DNA from: CALXOD01 sp964402715
GTDB lineage: Bacteria > Verrucomicrobiota > Lentisphaeria > Victivallales > Victivallaceae
Direction: 5' to 3'
DNA length: 45,910 bases
Assembly: GCA_964402715.1 (NCBI GenBank)
Contig: CAYODJ010000016.1
Location: 1 to 45,910, forward strand
The notes beneath the pieces were generated by a model. It was not told the DNA's origin. It was given only the letters and a program-made list of their open reading frames with translations, and made no database searches. Within the stretch, counting starts at the first letter, position 1. Each line of letters starts with the position of its first letter. Made by a program: the position numbers and the translations under genes. Of this stretch, positions 26,120-34,579 are shown piece after piece.

Positions 26120-26835
26120 ACCGTCTGCTGATCACGCCTGACGATCTGGAAACGCCGGACGTCGCCGTCATCGGGGAAGATCGGCGGTTCCGGCATGTGC
26201 TGGACGTGCTGAAGCTGTCGGAACGTTCCGGGCGCTGCCGCGTGGGGATGCTGGGCGGGAAGGTAGGCACGGCTGATCTCATTTCCATGGATCGCACGGC
26301 CGGCCGGCTGCGGCTGAAGCTGCGTCTGACGTCGGATCCGCCGCCTCCGCTTCCGGCGGTCCTGGTGGCGGCGCTGCCGCGTCCGCACACTTTCCGCAAG
26401 GTGCTGCACGCCGCGACGACAATGGGGGTGAAGCGCATCCTGTTCATTCACGCCTCCAAGGTTGAACGAAGCTACTGGTCCAGTTCGGCTCTGCGCGACG
26501 ACGCCGTGCGTGAGAATCTGCTGCTGGCGTTGGAGCAGTCGGGGGACACGGTCATGCCGACGGTGGAATTCCGGCGGAGGTTCAAGCCTTTCGTGGAGGA
26601 CGAACTTCCGGGGCTCTGCGAGGGACGGCGTGCGGTCGTCGCCCATCCCGGAGCGGGGGAGATGTGCACTCAGTCAACGGCTCCGTTGACGCTGTGCATC
26701 GGGCCCGAGGGCGGGTTTACGGAATACGAGGTGTCGGTGATGTGCGCGTGCGGCGCCCGTGCGGTCACGTTCGGCCCACGCGTCCTGCGCACGGAAGTGG
26801 CGGTGCCGGCGCTGCTTGCGCGGTTGCTGTGCTGA
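26116..26835 (+). CDS. rsmE: 16S rRNA m3U1498 methyltransferase
   Basis: RsmE methylates N3 of U1498 in 16S rRNA using SAM through a SPOUT knot. The 239-residue protein has an N-terminal PUA-like part (MNRLLITPDD, DRRFRHVLDVLKL). Its knot contains RSYWSSSALRDDAVRENLLLALEQSG, LCIGPEGGFTEYEV and FGPRVLRTEVAVPALLA. The GTG start at 26116 overlaps the pgi stop codon and yields the standard MNR N-terminus. The LGPRILRxET-type motif is complete, with Val in place of Thr after Glu. Confidence 0.93.
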   Translation: MNRLLITPDDLETPDVAVIGEDRRFRHVLDVLKLSERSGRCRVGMLGGKVGTADLISMDRTAGRLRLKLRLTSDPPPPLPAVLVAALPRPHTFRKVLHAATTMGVKRILFIHASKVERSYWSSSALRDDAVRENLLLALEQSGDTVMPTVEFRRRFKPFVEDELPGLCEGRRAVVAHPGAGEMCTQSTAPLTLCIGPEGGFTEYEVSVMCACGARAVTFGPRVLRTEVAVPALLARLLC

Positions 26836-26867
26836 CTGTGCGCCGCAGGCGAGAAAGGCGGGGAGTT

Positions 26868-27578
26868 TTGAAAAAGCGAACAGAACGCGGCATCCGGGAT
26901 TTTTCGAAAAGCCGGACATTGGTGGCACCGTCGCTGCTGGCGGCGGATTTCGGGCGTCTGGACGACGAGGTGCGTCGTGTGACCGCGTCCGGCGCGGACT
27001 GGCTGCATTTGGACGTCATGGACGGGCATATGGTGCCCAACATCTCCTTCGGTCCCGTGGTGATCGCGGCGCTCAGGAGCGGGAGCGATCTGTTTTTCGA
27101 CACGCACCTGATGATCCTCAATCCGTCCCGTTATGCGGCGGCGTTCGCCGCAGCCGGCGCGGATCATCTGACGTTCCATCTGGAAAGCGACGACGACCCG
27201 ACGGCGGCGATCGCGGCGATCCGCGACACCGGCTGCAGCGTCGGGATCGCCATCAAACCTGGCACGCCCGCGTCGGCGGCGCTGCCGTATCTGGAGCTGG
27301 TGGATCTGGTTCTGGTGATGACGGTGGAACCCGGTTTCGGAGGTCAGCGTTTCATGACGGACGTCATGCCCAAACTGAGACAGCTGAGGACGGCCGTCGA
27401 GGAACGGGCCTTGGCGGTGCGGATCGAGGTCGACGGAGGCATCGACTGCGCGACCGCGCCGATCGCCCGTTCGGCCGGGGCGGACGTGCTGGTCGCCGGG
27501 ACCAGCGTCTTCCGCGCGGGATCGCGCGACGCCGCGTCGGTGATTGCGGAACTGAGGAACGGAGCGTCGGAGCGCTGA
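26868..27578 (+). CDS. rpe: ribulose-phosphate 3-epimerase
   Basis: Rpe interconverts ribulose-5-phosphate and xylulose-5-phosphate. The 236-residue TIM-barrel protein shows VAPSLLAADFGRL, the metal site HLDVMDGHMVPNISFGP, DTHLMI, MTVEPGFGGQRF and EVDGGI. These include the catalytic Asp pair and the phosphate loop. TTG at 26868 is the likely start, with AAAGG about 9 nt upstream. It gives a short, unusual N-terminal extension of about 15 residues before the usual beginning. It ends the gph-pgi-rsmE-rpe run and converges on the radical SAM gene. Confidence 0.94.
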   Translation: MKKRTERGIRDFSKSRTLVAPSLLAADFGRLDDEVRRVTASGADWLHLDVMDGHMVPNISFGPVVIAALRSGSDLFFDTHLMILNPSRYAAAFAAAGADHLTFHLESDDDPTAAIAAIRDTGCSVGIAIKPGTPASAALPYLELVDLVLVMTVEPGFGGQRFMTDVMPKLRQLRTAVEERALAVRIEVDGGIDCATAPIARSAGADVLVAGTSVFRAGSRDAASVIAELRNGASER

Positions 27579-27641
27579 CCGCAGGATGAACCGTGCGGTG
27601 CGGGAATTCACGGGAAACGGCGTCAGGCGACAGCGGATCCG

Positions 27642-28757
27642 CTAGTAGGTGAGAAACGGCTCCGCTTTTCTGCGGTAGGCGCCCGGGATGCGCAGCCTGT
27701 TCAAAGAGTCGAGGCGGTGGGCGCCGCGCGCTTCCACAATGCGGTCGACCGCGACCGGACCCAGTCCCGGCACGCGCAGCAGATCTGCGGCCGGGGCGCG
27801 GTTGACGTTGACCGGGAAGAATTCCGGATGCCGGGAAGCCCAGACCTGTTTCGGATCCGCGGCCAGAGACAGATTGCCGTCGGCGTCGAATTCCATTTCG
27901 GCGGGGGAGAAGCGATAGCGGCGCAGCAGCCAGTCCACCTGATACAGGCGGTGCTCGCGGGTAAGACGCCGTTCCGCGGCGAGTTTCAGATCATGATCTC
28001 CGGGAACGGGGATTGCCCCGGTGCCGTCCTGGTATGCGGAAAAGTAGACGCGTTCAAAGCGGAGACGGTTGTAGATGCCGTCCATGTAGCGGACAATCTC
28101 GCGATCAGTTTCGTCGGCGGCTCCGACGATGAACTGGGTCGTGCAGCGGATTCTGGCGTAGGGCCCTCCGCGTGCGGTTTGCCGCGCCAGATAGCGCAGG
28201 GGGGCGATGATGTCCCTGTCGAAGTCCTTACTTCTGGAAAGCTGTTCGAAATAACGGCGTCCGGGCACTTCGATGTTGAGCGAGACCGCGCTGGCGTAGC
28301 GCAACGCCTCCGCCATGGCGTCTTCGGATGCGCCGGGAATGATTTTCAGGTGTATGTAACCGCGGTAGCGGTGTTTACGCCGCAGGATCTCGGCGGCGGC
28401 AATCAGTTTCTCCATGGTATGATCGGGCGTTCCGCAGACTCCGGAACTCAGGAAGAGTCCGAGCAGCCATTGTCGTTCGTTGTGGCGCAGAAACAGCCGC
28501 ACGACCTCGTCGGGGGAGAGAGAACAGCGCTCGGCGTCGGCGTCTCCCCGCAGCGGGCAGTATCTGCAGTCGTTGACGCAGCAGTTCGACAGCAGGGTCT
28601 TGAAGACGAACCCCCGCCCTCCTGCGGCCAGCGGCACCGGGTACAGCCAGCGGCTGCCGTCGCCGGTCCGCCGGCGGTGTTCGGACTCTCCGCAGGAACA
28701 TGCCAGATCGTACCGCGAATCGGCGGAGAGGATATGCAGTCTGGTAAGCGGATCCAT
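27642..28757 (-). CDS. radical SAM protein with C-terminal helix-hairpin-helix (DNA repair/modification-linked family)
   Basis: The 371-residue protein binds a [4Fe-4S] cluster through the CxxxCxxC motif of CCVNDCRYC (Cys60, 64, 67). LKIIPGA and the GAADETDREI loop fit the radical SAM barrel. At 318-345 an HhH unit, RAPAADLLRVPGLGPVAV, suggests contact with DNA or RNA. The layout matches the family described as putative DNA modification/repair radical SAM proteins. Those are usually encoded next to a uracil-DNA-glycosylase-like partner. No such partner is adjacent here; it sits between rpe and a lipoprotein gene. The biochemical reaction is unknown. Confidence 0.88.
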   Translation of the reverse strand: MDPLTRLHILSADSRYDLACSCGESEHRRRTGDGSRWLYPVPLAAGGRGFVFKTLLSNCCVNDCRYCPLRGDADAERCSLSPDEVVRLFLRHNERQWLLGLFLSSGVCGTPDHTMEKLIAAAEILRRKHRYRGYIHLKIIPGASEDAMAEALRYASAVSLNIEVPGRRYFEQLSRSKDFDRDIIAPLRYLARQTARGGPYARIRCTTQFIVGAADETDREIVRYMDGIYNRLRFERVYFSAYQDGTGAIPVPGDHDLKLAAERRLTREHRLYQVDWLLRRYRFSPAEMEFDADGNLSLAADPKQVWASRHPEFFPVNVNRAPAADLLRVPGLGPVAVDRIVEARGAHRLDSLNRLRIPGAYRRKAEPFLTY

Positions 28758-29082
28758 CGTGTCGTTCGTTTCCCGGACAAAGACATGGGGCGGCGGAACG
28801 AACTATAGCACGTTTTATTGTGAAAAGAAGAGATTTTTCCGTCAAATTCCGCCCTGTCAGCGGCAAAAGATTGAAAAAGGGACAAAAGCGGTTCATCTTA
28901 AATGTCCGGAGGCCGGAGGATTCTCTCGCGAATGCGGACTGAGATGTCCGTCGGCATGGAGATTCGCGCGGCCGGCACGGGTGCGTCGGGAACGGTTCCG
29001 CGTCCGGAGCCGCAGTTCGGCGCAGCCGACGGAGATGTGCGCGCTTTCAACACAAACACATTTCAGAAAGGATCGGTCACAC
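28758..29082. other. divergent intergenic region, no gene seen
   Basis: This 325-bp region lies between the radical SAM gene and the META lipoprotein gene. On the minus strand TATAGT (28802-28807) is a possible -10 for the radical SAM gene, but its -35 is poor. On the plus strand TTGAAA at 28871-28876 could be a -35 with a weak -10 near 28896. AAGGAT at about 29068 precedes the lipoprotein start. Short open frames here look like chance reading frames. Confidence 0.45.
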
Positions 29083-29556
29083 ATGAAGATGACACAGACA
29101 ACCGCCGTTGCGCTTTTCACTGCGGCTTTGCTGCTGAGTCAGGGCGGATGCAAGAGCGGCGGCGATACGGACGGCAGGGATGTCGCCGCCGCGTCGGCCG
29201 TGCAATGCCAGGTGACGGGGCAAGCATGGGAGCTGGATCTCGCCTCGCTTGCCGGCGTGGGCGGCGGGGCTGAAAAACCGGACAGACCGATCACCCTGGT
29301 TTTCGATAAGGAAGGCAGGGTTCACGGCTGCGCCGGAGTCAATCAGTATTTCGGTCCGGTCGAAATTTCCGAAGGCGACAGGACACTGCGGTTCGGCTCT
29401 CTTGGCTGCACCATGATGGCCGGACGAGGAATTGAATACGAGAGGGCGTTTCTGGACGTTCTCGCCGCCGTCGATTCCTACGATGTCGCCGAAGGCGCTC
29501 TGCTGCTGAAGTCAGACGGCAAGGCTGTCGCCAGACTGACCGCCGTGCAGAAATAA
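29083..29556 (+). CDS. META-domain (HslJ-like) lipoprotein
   Basis: This 157-residue protein begins with a signal peptide ending in LLLSQGGC, a recognisable lipobox, and continues as a META domain (about 40-157). It has the TGQAWELDLASLAG start, RVHGCAGVNQYFGP (the family's 'GCNxYxG'-like turn), and LRFGSLGCTMMAGRG followed by EYERAFLDVL. This is the usual order in HslJ/META proteins, which are implicated in envelope stress or heat-shock responses without a known enzyme activity. It appears to be a single-gene unit, with a likely terminator hairpin 80 bp after its stop. Confidence 0.88.
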   Translation: MKMTQTTAVALFTAALLLSQGGCKSGGDTDGRDVAAASAVQCQVTGQAWELDLASLAGVGGGAEKPDRPITLVFDKEGRVHGCAGVNQYFGPVEISEGDRTLRFGSLGCTMMAGRGIEYERAFLDVLAAVDSYDVAEGALLLKSDGKAVARLTAVQK

Positions 29557-29637
29557 ATCCTGCCGGTCCGGGCGCGGGCGTGTCTGTGTCGGCGGACGGC
29601 GAATGCGCGGCCTCCGTTCGCACGGGATGCGCTTTCT

Positions 29638-29683
29638 GCCCCCCCGGTTTCCGGTTGTCGTAAGCCGACCGGGCCGGGAGGGC
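29638..29683 (+). terminator. possible terminator hairpin after the META gene
   Basis: GCCCCCCCGG (29638-29647) pairs with CCGGGAGGGC (29674-29683) with one mismatch. Inside it CCGGT (29651-29655) pairs with ACCGG (29668-29672). Only a short ATCTTT follows, so termination strength is uncertain. Confidence 0.5.
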
Positions 29684-29717
29684 GGGATCTTTCAGTAATC
29701 CCGGGAGTTGTCTTGAT

Positions 29718-30761
29718 GTGAAGATCAAAGTTGCGTTTTTTGACACTAAGCCTTATGACCGGAAATCGTTCGACGAGGCAAACCGAAATTTCGGATTCGA
29801 ACTCGTCTATTTCGAGACGAGGCTGAATCCCGCCTCGGCGAAGATGGCCGACGGCTTCGACGCGGTCTGCGCCTTCGTGAACGACGACGTCGGCAAAGAG
29901 ACGATCCGTGCGCTCGCCGGCGGGAAAGTCCGGTTGATCGCCATGCGCTGCGCCGGCTACAACAACGTCGATCTCGCGGCCGCCTACGGCAAACTGGCCG
30001 TCGTTCGCGTGCCGGGCTACTCGCCCTGCGCGGTCGCCGAGTACGCGCTCGCGATGTACATGACGCTGAACCGTTCGCTGCACCGCGCCTACAACCGGGT
30101 GCGGGAGAACAACTTCTCGATCAACGGCCTCATCGGCTCCGATCTGCGCGGCAAAACCGTCGGCGTCATCGGCACCGGCCGGATCGGGCTCGTGTTCGCG
30201 GAGATTCTGCAAGGGTACAAAGTTCGTCTCCTCGCATACGACAAGTTTCCGAACCCGGCCGCGGCGGAAAAGCTCCATATCGAATACGTCCCGCTCGAAA
30301 CCCTCTATCGGGAATCCGACGTGATTTCGCTGCACTGCCCATTGACCAGTGAAAACACCTATTTGATCAACCGCGAGGCGATCGCCCTGATGAAACCGGG
30401 GGTATTCCTCATCAACACGAGCCGCGGCAAGCTGATCGACACTTCGGCGCTCATCGAGGCGCTCAAAACCGGCCGGATCGGCGGCGCCTGCCTCGACGTC
30501 TACGAGGAGGAGGGCGACTACTTTTTCGAGGACCGCTCGAACGGGCCGATCATCGACGATGTGCTGGCGCGGCTGCTGACCTTCCCGAATGTGCTCGTCA
30601 CCTCGCATCAGGCGTTCTTCACGCGCGAGGCGTTGCGGAACATCGCGGGCGTCACGCTTCAGAACATCCGCGACTACTTCGAGAAGAACGAACTGCCGAA
30701 CGGCATCTGCGAGAAGTGCGACGGCAGCAAGGGCTGCCGGGAGAAGCCGTGCGGAAAATAG
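29718..30761 (+). CDS. ldhA: D-lactate dehydrogenase with Cys-rich C-terminal tail
   Basis: The enzyme reduces pyruvate to D-lactate with NADH, a fermentative redox sink. The 347-residue protein is a D-2-hydroxyacid dehydrogenase. It has AMRCAGYNNVDL, the dinucleotide motif GVIGTGRIG near 149-157, INTSRGKLID (Arg236), DVYEEEGDYFFED (catalytic Glu near 264) and TSHQAFFTREAL (His297). FFED and SHQAFFT are typical of D-LDH. The last 17 residues hold four cysteines (331, 334, 340, 345; C-X2-C-X5-C-X4-C), which is unusual and may bind a metal or act in redox control. Start is GTG 29718 with GGGAG at 29703-29707. Leucine codons favour CTC, unlike the preceding genes. Confidence 0.92.
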   Translation: MKIKVAFFDTKPYDRKSFDEANRNFGFELVYFETRLNPASAKMADGFDAVCAFVNDDVGKETIRALAGGKVRLIAMRCAGYNNVDLAAAYGKLAVVRVPGYSPCAVAEYALAMYMTLNRSLHRAYNRVRENNFSINGLIGSDLRGKTVGVIGTGRIGLVFAEILQGYKVRLLAYDKFPNPAAAEKLHIEYVPLETLYRESDVISLHCPLTSENTYLINREAIALMKPGVFLINTSRGKLIDTSALIEALKTGRIGGACLDVYEEEGDYFFEDRSNGPIIDDVLARLLTFPNVLVTSHQAFFTREALRNIAGVTLQNIRDYFEKNELPNGICEKCDGSKGCREKPCGK

Positions 30762-30773
30762 TTCCGCGTTCGC

Positions 30774-31913
30774 TTACAGAGGGCGCTCCCGCACGAGCCG
30801 GATCAGCGTGATCTCCGACGGCACCCCGAGCCGCACCGGGAAGCCGTTCCAGATTCCCGCCCCGTTCGTGACGTAGAGCCGCATCGCGCCGACGCGGTAG
30901 AGACCGGAGACATATCCCGCGTTGAACCACGCGACGAAGCGATCCATTCCGACGATCATGCCGCCGTGCGTGTGTCCCGAAAGCATGAGAGCAACCCCGC
31001 GTTCCGCCGCTTCAGCGGCGAGGTCCGGCCGATGCGAGATGAGAATCCGCGCCGCCTCTGGCGGAGATTCCGCGAACGCCTTGTCGATCTTCGGTTTTTC
31101 GAGACCGAACCCCGCCGCCGCCGCGTCGGTGACTCCGGCAAGAACGATGCGGTTCGGCAGCACCCTGTGCGTATTTTCCAGGAGTTCGATTCCGAGCCTT
31201 TTCAGAAATTCCGTCCATTCTCCGTAGCCGGAATAATACTCGTGATTGCCGGGAACTCCGAAAACCCCGAGAGGCGAGGAGAGATCCCGCAGCGGCAGAA
31301 GCTCCGCTCCGGTTTCCGCGACCGTGCCGTCGACGAAATCCCCTGCGAGCACCACGAGGTCGGGTTCAGCGGCATTGGTTCGGTCGACCATGCGTCGCAC
31401 CCGCTCGACCCGCGTGAGCGAGTCGGCGTGGATGTCCGCCAGCAGCGCGATGGTCATGCCGTCGGCCTCCTCCGGCAGTTTCGGGATGCGGATCGTCACT
31501 TCGCGGAGCGTCGGCGCTGCGGTTCCGGCGCGGATCCCAGCCATAGCCAGCACGACGGCGAGCAGGAGCAGCGAGAGATTTACCCGGTTGCCGATGAGCC
31601 GGAACCGCGACGTCGGTTTCCGTCTCCGGCAGAGCAGACGGAGGCGCAGCGCTCCGCGCACCAGGTCCGCCGCCAGCAGCAGAAAGAAGAAGAGAAACAG
31701 CACGGCGAACAGCCACGCCGCCGTCAGCAGCAGCGGAGCCGGCAGATCCGGAGCGAAAAACTGCGGCCCGCCGAACCAATGCAGCAGGTGAAATTTGAAT
31801 GCCGTCAATGCGACCGGCACCGCGAATCCCGCTTTCCAGCTCCAATGCAGTTGCAAGGGGAGCACGGCCCTGACGATTACATACCCGGCCAGCAGAAAGC
31901 TGAAAAGCAGCAT
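30774..31913 (-). CDS. membrane-anchored calcineurin-like metallophosphoesterase
   Basis: The 379-residue protein has N-terminal membrane helices (LLFSFLLAGYVIVRAVLPL, AAWLFAVLFLFFFLLLAADL, LSLLLLAVVLAMAG). A soluble phosphoesterase domain from about 150 follows. Metal-binding motifs are complete: LLADIHADS, LAGDFVDG, GVPGNHEYY, ISHRPD and LSGHTHGG. YkuE/YaeI-like members hydrolyse lipid-linked or nucleotide phosphates; the substrate here is unknown. The domain should face outside if the last helix acts as anchor. The start is placed at 31913 because GAGAGGA lies about 8 nt upstream; the frame is open for 40 more codons. It converges with ldhA, 12 bp apart, and is divergent from the GH95 gene. 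Confidence 0.87.
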   Translation of the reverse strand: MLLFSFLLAGYVIVRAVLPLQLHWSWKAGFAVPVALTAFKFHLLHWFGGPQFFAPDLPAPLLLTAAWLFAVLFLFFFLLLAADLVRGALRLRLLCRRRKPTSRFRLIGNRVNLSLLLLAVVLAMAGIRAGTAAPTLREVTIRIPKLPEEADGMTIALLADIHADSLTRVERVRRMVDRTNAAEPDLVVLAGDFVDGTVAETGAELLPLRDLSSPLGVFGVPGNHEYYSGYGEWTEFLKRLGIELLENTHRVLPNRIVLAGVTDAAAAGFGLEKPKIDKAFAESPPEAARILISHRPDLAAEAAERGVALMLSGHTHGGMIVGMDRFVAWFNAGYVSGLYRVGAMRLYVTNGAGIWNGFPVRLGVPSEITLIRLVRERPL

Positions 31914-32151
31914 AAGTTCATTCCTCTCAAAAAAGCTTCGGCTGTTGTCCCAGATTTCGCGGAAAGCGCCCGACTTTGCTAACGCGATGAAGACATATCC
32001 GATAGTGTTTATTTGCCGTCCCCCCCCATTCACTTTCCGGCGGGTCTCTTTTTATCAAAAGTAAAGGCCGGACGCGCTTTTTCAAGCGAAACTTTCTCTT
32101 GCAGAATTCGTGACGGCAACCGAAATTGGGGATGATTCCTTGTTTCCCGGG

Positions 32152-32179
32152 TGGAAATGACAGCAGATGCCATTATACT
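32152..32179 (+). promoter_or_regulatory. possible promoter of the GH95 gene
   Basis: TGGAAA (32152-32157) and TATACT (32174-32179) are spaced by 16 bp. They lie in an AT-richer 300-bp region (31914-32213) shared by the divergent metallophosphoesterase and GH95 genes. Confidence 0.45.
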
Positions 32180-32213
32180 AGCCGAAAGAGCAAAGACGCC
32201 AGAAGGAGGCGAC

Positions 32214-34520
32214 ATGGAATACAATCAGCATCTCCTGTACTACCGGAGGCCGGCCTCGTGCTGGAATGAGGCGCTCCCCATCGGGAACGGCCGCATCGGA
32301 GCCATGGTTTTCGGCGGCGTTTCGGTTGAAACCGCAGAACTCAACGAGGACACCCTCTGGGCGGGACGTCCCCGCCGATTTCCCGACCCCGACTATTATG
32401 AGAACCTTACAAAAGCACGCGAGCTGCTGTCCGACAGAAAATTTCTGGAGGCTGATAATTTTATCTCCGGGCGGATGCTGCGTCACGACAGCTCCGGCTA
32501 CCTTCCGGCCGGCTTTCTGACGCTCGCGTTTGAAAATTCCGCCGTCAACGCGGATTACCGACGCGAACTCGACCTTGACCGTGCAACTGTCACCACCCGC
32601 AACGGGGAGACCGTCTGCGAGTGGTTCGTTTCGGCTCCGCATCAGGTTCTGGTCATGCACTGCCGCAACACCGGCGATTTCACGCTGCGGTTCGACTCCC
32701 GGATCAAACATGAGTGCGGCTGCGATGGAGACGATCTGTTCCTGAACGGCGTCTGCCCGATTCACGCCCGCAACGGCGTCGTCCGGCAGGCGGACGAAGC
32801 GGGACGAGAGGGGATCCGGTTTCAAATCCGCGCCAGACTCGTGTCAAAAGATGCGAACATCCGCGCGGAGCAGGCCTGCATCCGGTGCGGCGGAACGGGA
32901 GAGGCTCTGCTCCTCGTCGCGATCCGCAGCGATTTTTCCGGATGGAACAGGGAACCGGACGGTTTTTTCCCCGCCGACCGCTGCCGCACGGATCTTGACC
33001 GTGCGGCGGAATTCTCCTATTCCGAGCTGCTCGGCGCCCACCTCTCCGAATACCGGCCGCTCTACCGGCGGTCGCGGCTGGAACTCCCCGTCGGGGAGGA
33101 TGATTCGCTTCCGACCGATGAACGGATCCGGCGTTACGCGCAGTCGAATTCACCCGCGCTCGCGGCATTGCTCTACCAGTTCGGACGCTATCTGCTCATC
33201 GCCTCGAGCCGTCCGGGGACCCAGCCGGCGAATCTTCAGGGAATCTGGAATCCGCACATGCTTGCGCCATGGGGGTGCAATTACACAACCAACATAAATC
33301 TGGAGATGAACTACTGGTCCGCGCTGCCGACCAATCTCGCTGAATGCGCCGAACCTCTGTTCCGGTTCATTCGCGAGGTCGCCGACGCCGGAGGGATTTA
33401 CGCGCGGGAGTATTACCATGCCCGGGGCTGGTGTTTGCACCACAACAGCGATCTCTGGCGCTACTGTGTCCCCGGCGGCGAACGTGCACGGCACGGATAC
33501 TGGCCGGTCGCCGGACTTTGGCTCTGTCATCATCTGGTGGAATATTTCCGCTATTCCCAGGATGAGGAGTTTCTGCGCGAATGGATCCCGATCCTCCGCG
33601 GCAACGCCGAATTCGCGCTTGGCCTTCTCGTGGAGAATCCCGGCGGAGAGCTGGTGACATCCCCTTCGACATCGCCGGAAAACGTCTTCACGGATCCCGC
33701 CGCCGGAGAGGACGCGGCTGTTTGCGGCGGCGGATCGAGCATGGATCTTGAACTCGTCAGGGAGACGTTCCGTGATTTCATAGACTGCGCCCGTATTCTC
33801 ATGCTGGACGAACCGCTGATTCCGGAACTTGAACGGGCGCTTTCACGGTTGCGGCCCATCGGAATAGGCCGCGAAGGGCAGCTTCTCGAGTATGACGGAG
33901 ACTACGCGGAGGCGGAAAGACAGCACAACTTCATCTCCCACCTTTACGGCGTCTATCCTGCGGATCTCTTCACGCCTGAGAGCGATCCGGAGCGGTTCGA
34001 CGCCGCCAAGATCTCCCTGGTGCGGCGGGGGGAGCGCAGCACCTGCTGGGCGATGTGCTGGCGTCTCGCGCTGTGGGCCCGGTTCCGCGACGGCGGCAAA
34101 ACGGGGATCATGCTCCGGGAGATTCTCCGTCCGGTAACGCTGGACGACAAAATTGAGTACATCGCCGCCGGCGGCATCTATCCGAACCTTTTCACGGCTC
34201 ATCCGCCGTTCCAGATCGATGCGAATCTCGGAATTCCCGCCGCGATTGTCGAGATGCTCGTGCAATGCCACCGCAGAACCGAGGACGGCATCATGATCGT
34301 CGATCTGCTGCCCGCACTTCCCTGCGGCTGGAATGAGGGAAAGCTCATCGGCGTCCGGCTGCGCAATGGAGTCTTTCTTGACCTGAGCTGGTCGGACGGA
34401 CACGCAACCGGGCTGCGCATCCGTGCTCTGAAACCGGTTGCCCTCGAACTGCGCGACTCGCGTCGCACCCGACGGATCGAGGTCGGCGTCAGGGAGCAAT
34501 CCATCACGCTGGATAAATAA
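32214..34520 (+). CDS. GH95 family glycoside hydrolase (alpha-L-fucosidase/galactosidase type)
   Basis: GH95 enzymes remove terminal alpha-1,2-L-fucose (some alpha-L-galactose) from glycans by inversion. The 768-residue protein starts with the family's N-terminal beta domain (PIGNGRIGAMVFGG, LNEDTLWAGRP). Its (alpha/alpha)6 catalytic domain has YTTNINLEMNYW with Asn360 and Asn362, TSPSTSPEN with the likely general acid Glu489, and HPPFQIDANLG with Asp669. These match the catalytic set known for Bifidobacterium AfcA. No signal peptide is visible, so it appears cytoplasmic and would act on imported oligosaccharides. The start is ATG 32214, with AAGGAGG at 32203-32209. The DUF2079 membrane gene follows directly. 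Confidence 0.93.
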   Translation: MEYNQHLLYYRRPASCWNEALPIGNGRIGAMVFGGVSVETAELNEDTLWAGRPRRFPDPDYYENLTKARELLSDRKFLEADNFISGRMLRHDSSGYLPAGFLTLAFENSAVNADYRRELDLDRATVTTRNGETVCEWFVSAPHQVLVMHCRNTGDFTLRFDSRIKHECGCDGDDLFLNGVCPIHARNGVVRQADEAGREGIRFQIRARLVSKDANIRAEQACIRCGGTGEALLLVAIRSDFSGWNREPDGFFPADRCRTDLDRAAEFSYSELLGAHLSEYRPLYRRSRLELPVGEDDSLPTDERIRRYAQSNSPALAALLYQFGRYLLIASSRPGTQPANLQGIWNPHMLAPWGCNYTTNINLEMNYWSALPTNLAECAEPLFRFIREVADAGGIYAREYYHARGWCLHHNSDLWRYCVPGGERARHGYWPVAGLWLCHHLVEYFRYSQDEEFLREWIPILRGNAEFALGLLVENPGGELVTSPSTSPENVFTDPAAGEDAAVCGGGSSMDLELVRETFRDFIDCARILMLDEPLIPELERALSRLRPIGIGREGQLLEYDGDYAEAERQHNFISHLYGVYPADLFTPESDPERFDAAKISLVRRGERSTCWAMCWRLALWARFRDGGKTGIMLREILRPVTLDDKIEYIAAGGIYPNLFTAHPPFQIDANLGIPAAIVEMLVQCHRRTEDGIMIVDLLPALPCGWNEGKLIGVRLRNGVFLDLSWSDGHATGLRIRALKPVALELRDSRRTRRIEVGVREQSITLDK

Positions 34521-34566
34521 CGGAGGCACCGGATTCAGGAGTGACGATCCAATACGGCAAAGAGCC

Positions 34567-34573
34567 GGGAGGA
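34567..34573 (+). promoter_or_regulatory. ribosome binding site supporting a TTG start
   Basis: GGGAGGA lies 6 nt before TTG at 34580. The alternative GTG at 34541 has only AGGA directly touching it. This favours the TTG start for the DUF2079 gene. Confidence 0.55.
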
Positions 34574-34579
34574 ACCGGT

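Noticed and set aside
28480..29082. Upstream extension of the META lipoprotein frame
   Set aside because: The extension lacks a ribosome site and would bury the signal peptide. ATG 29083 has AAGGAT upstream and begins a clean lipoprotein leader.
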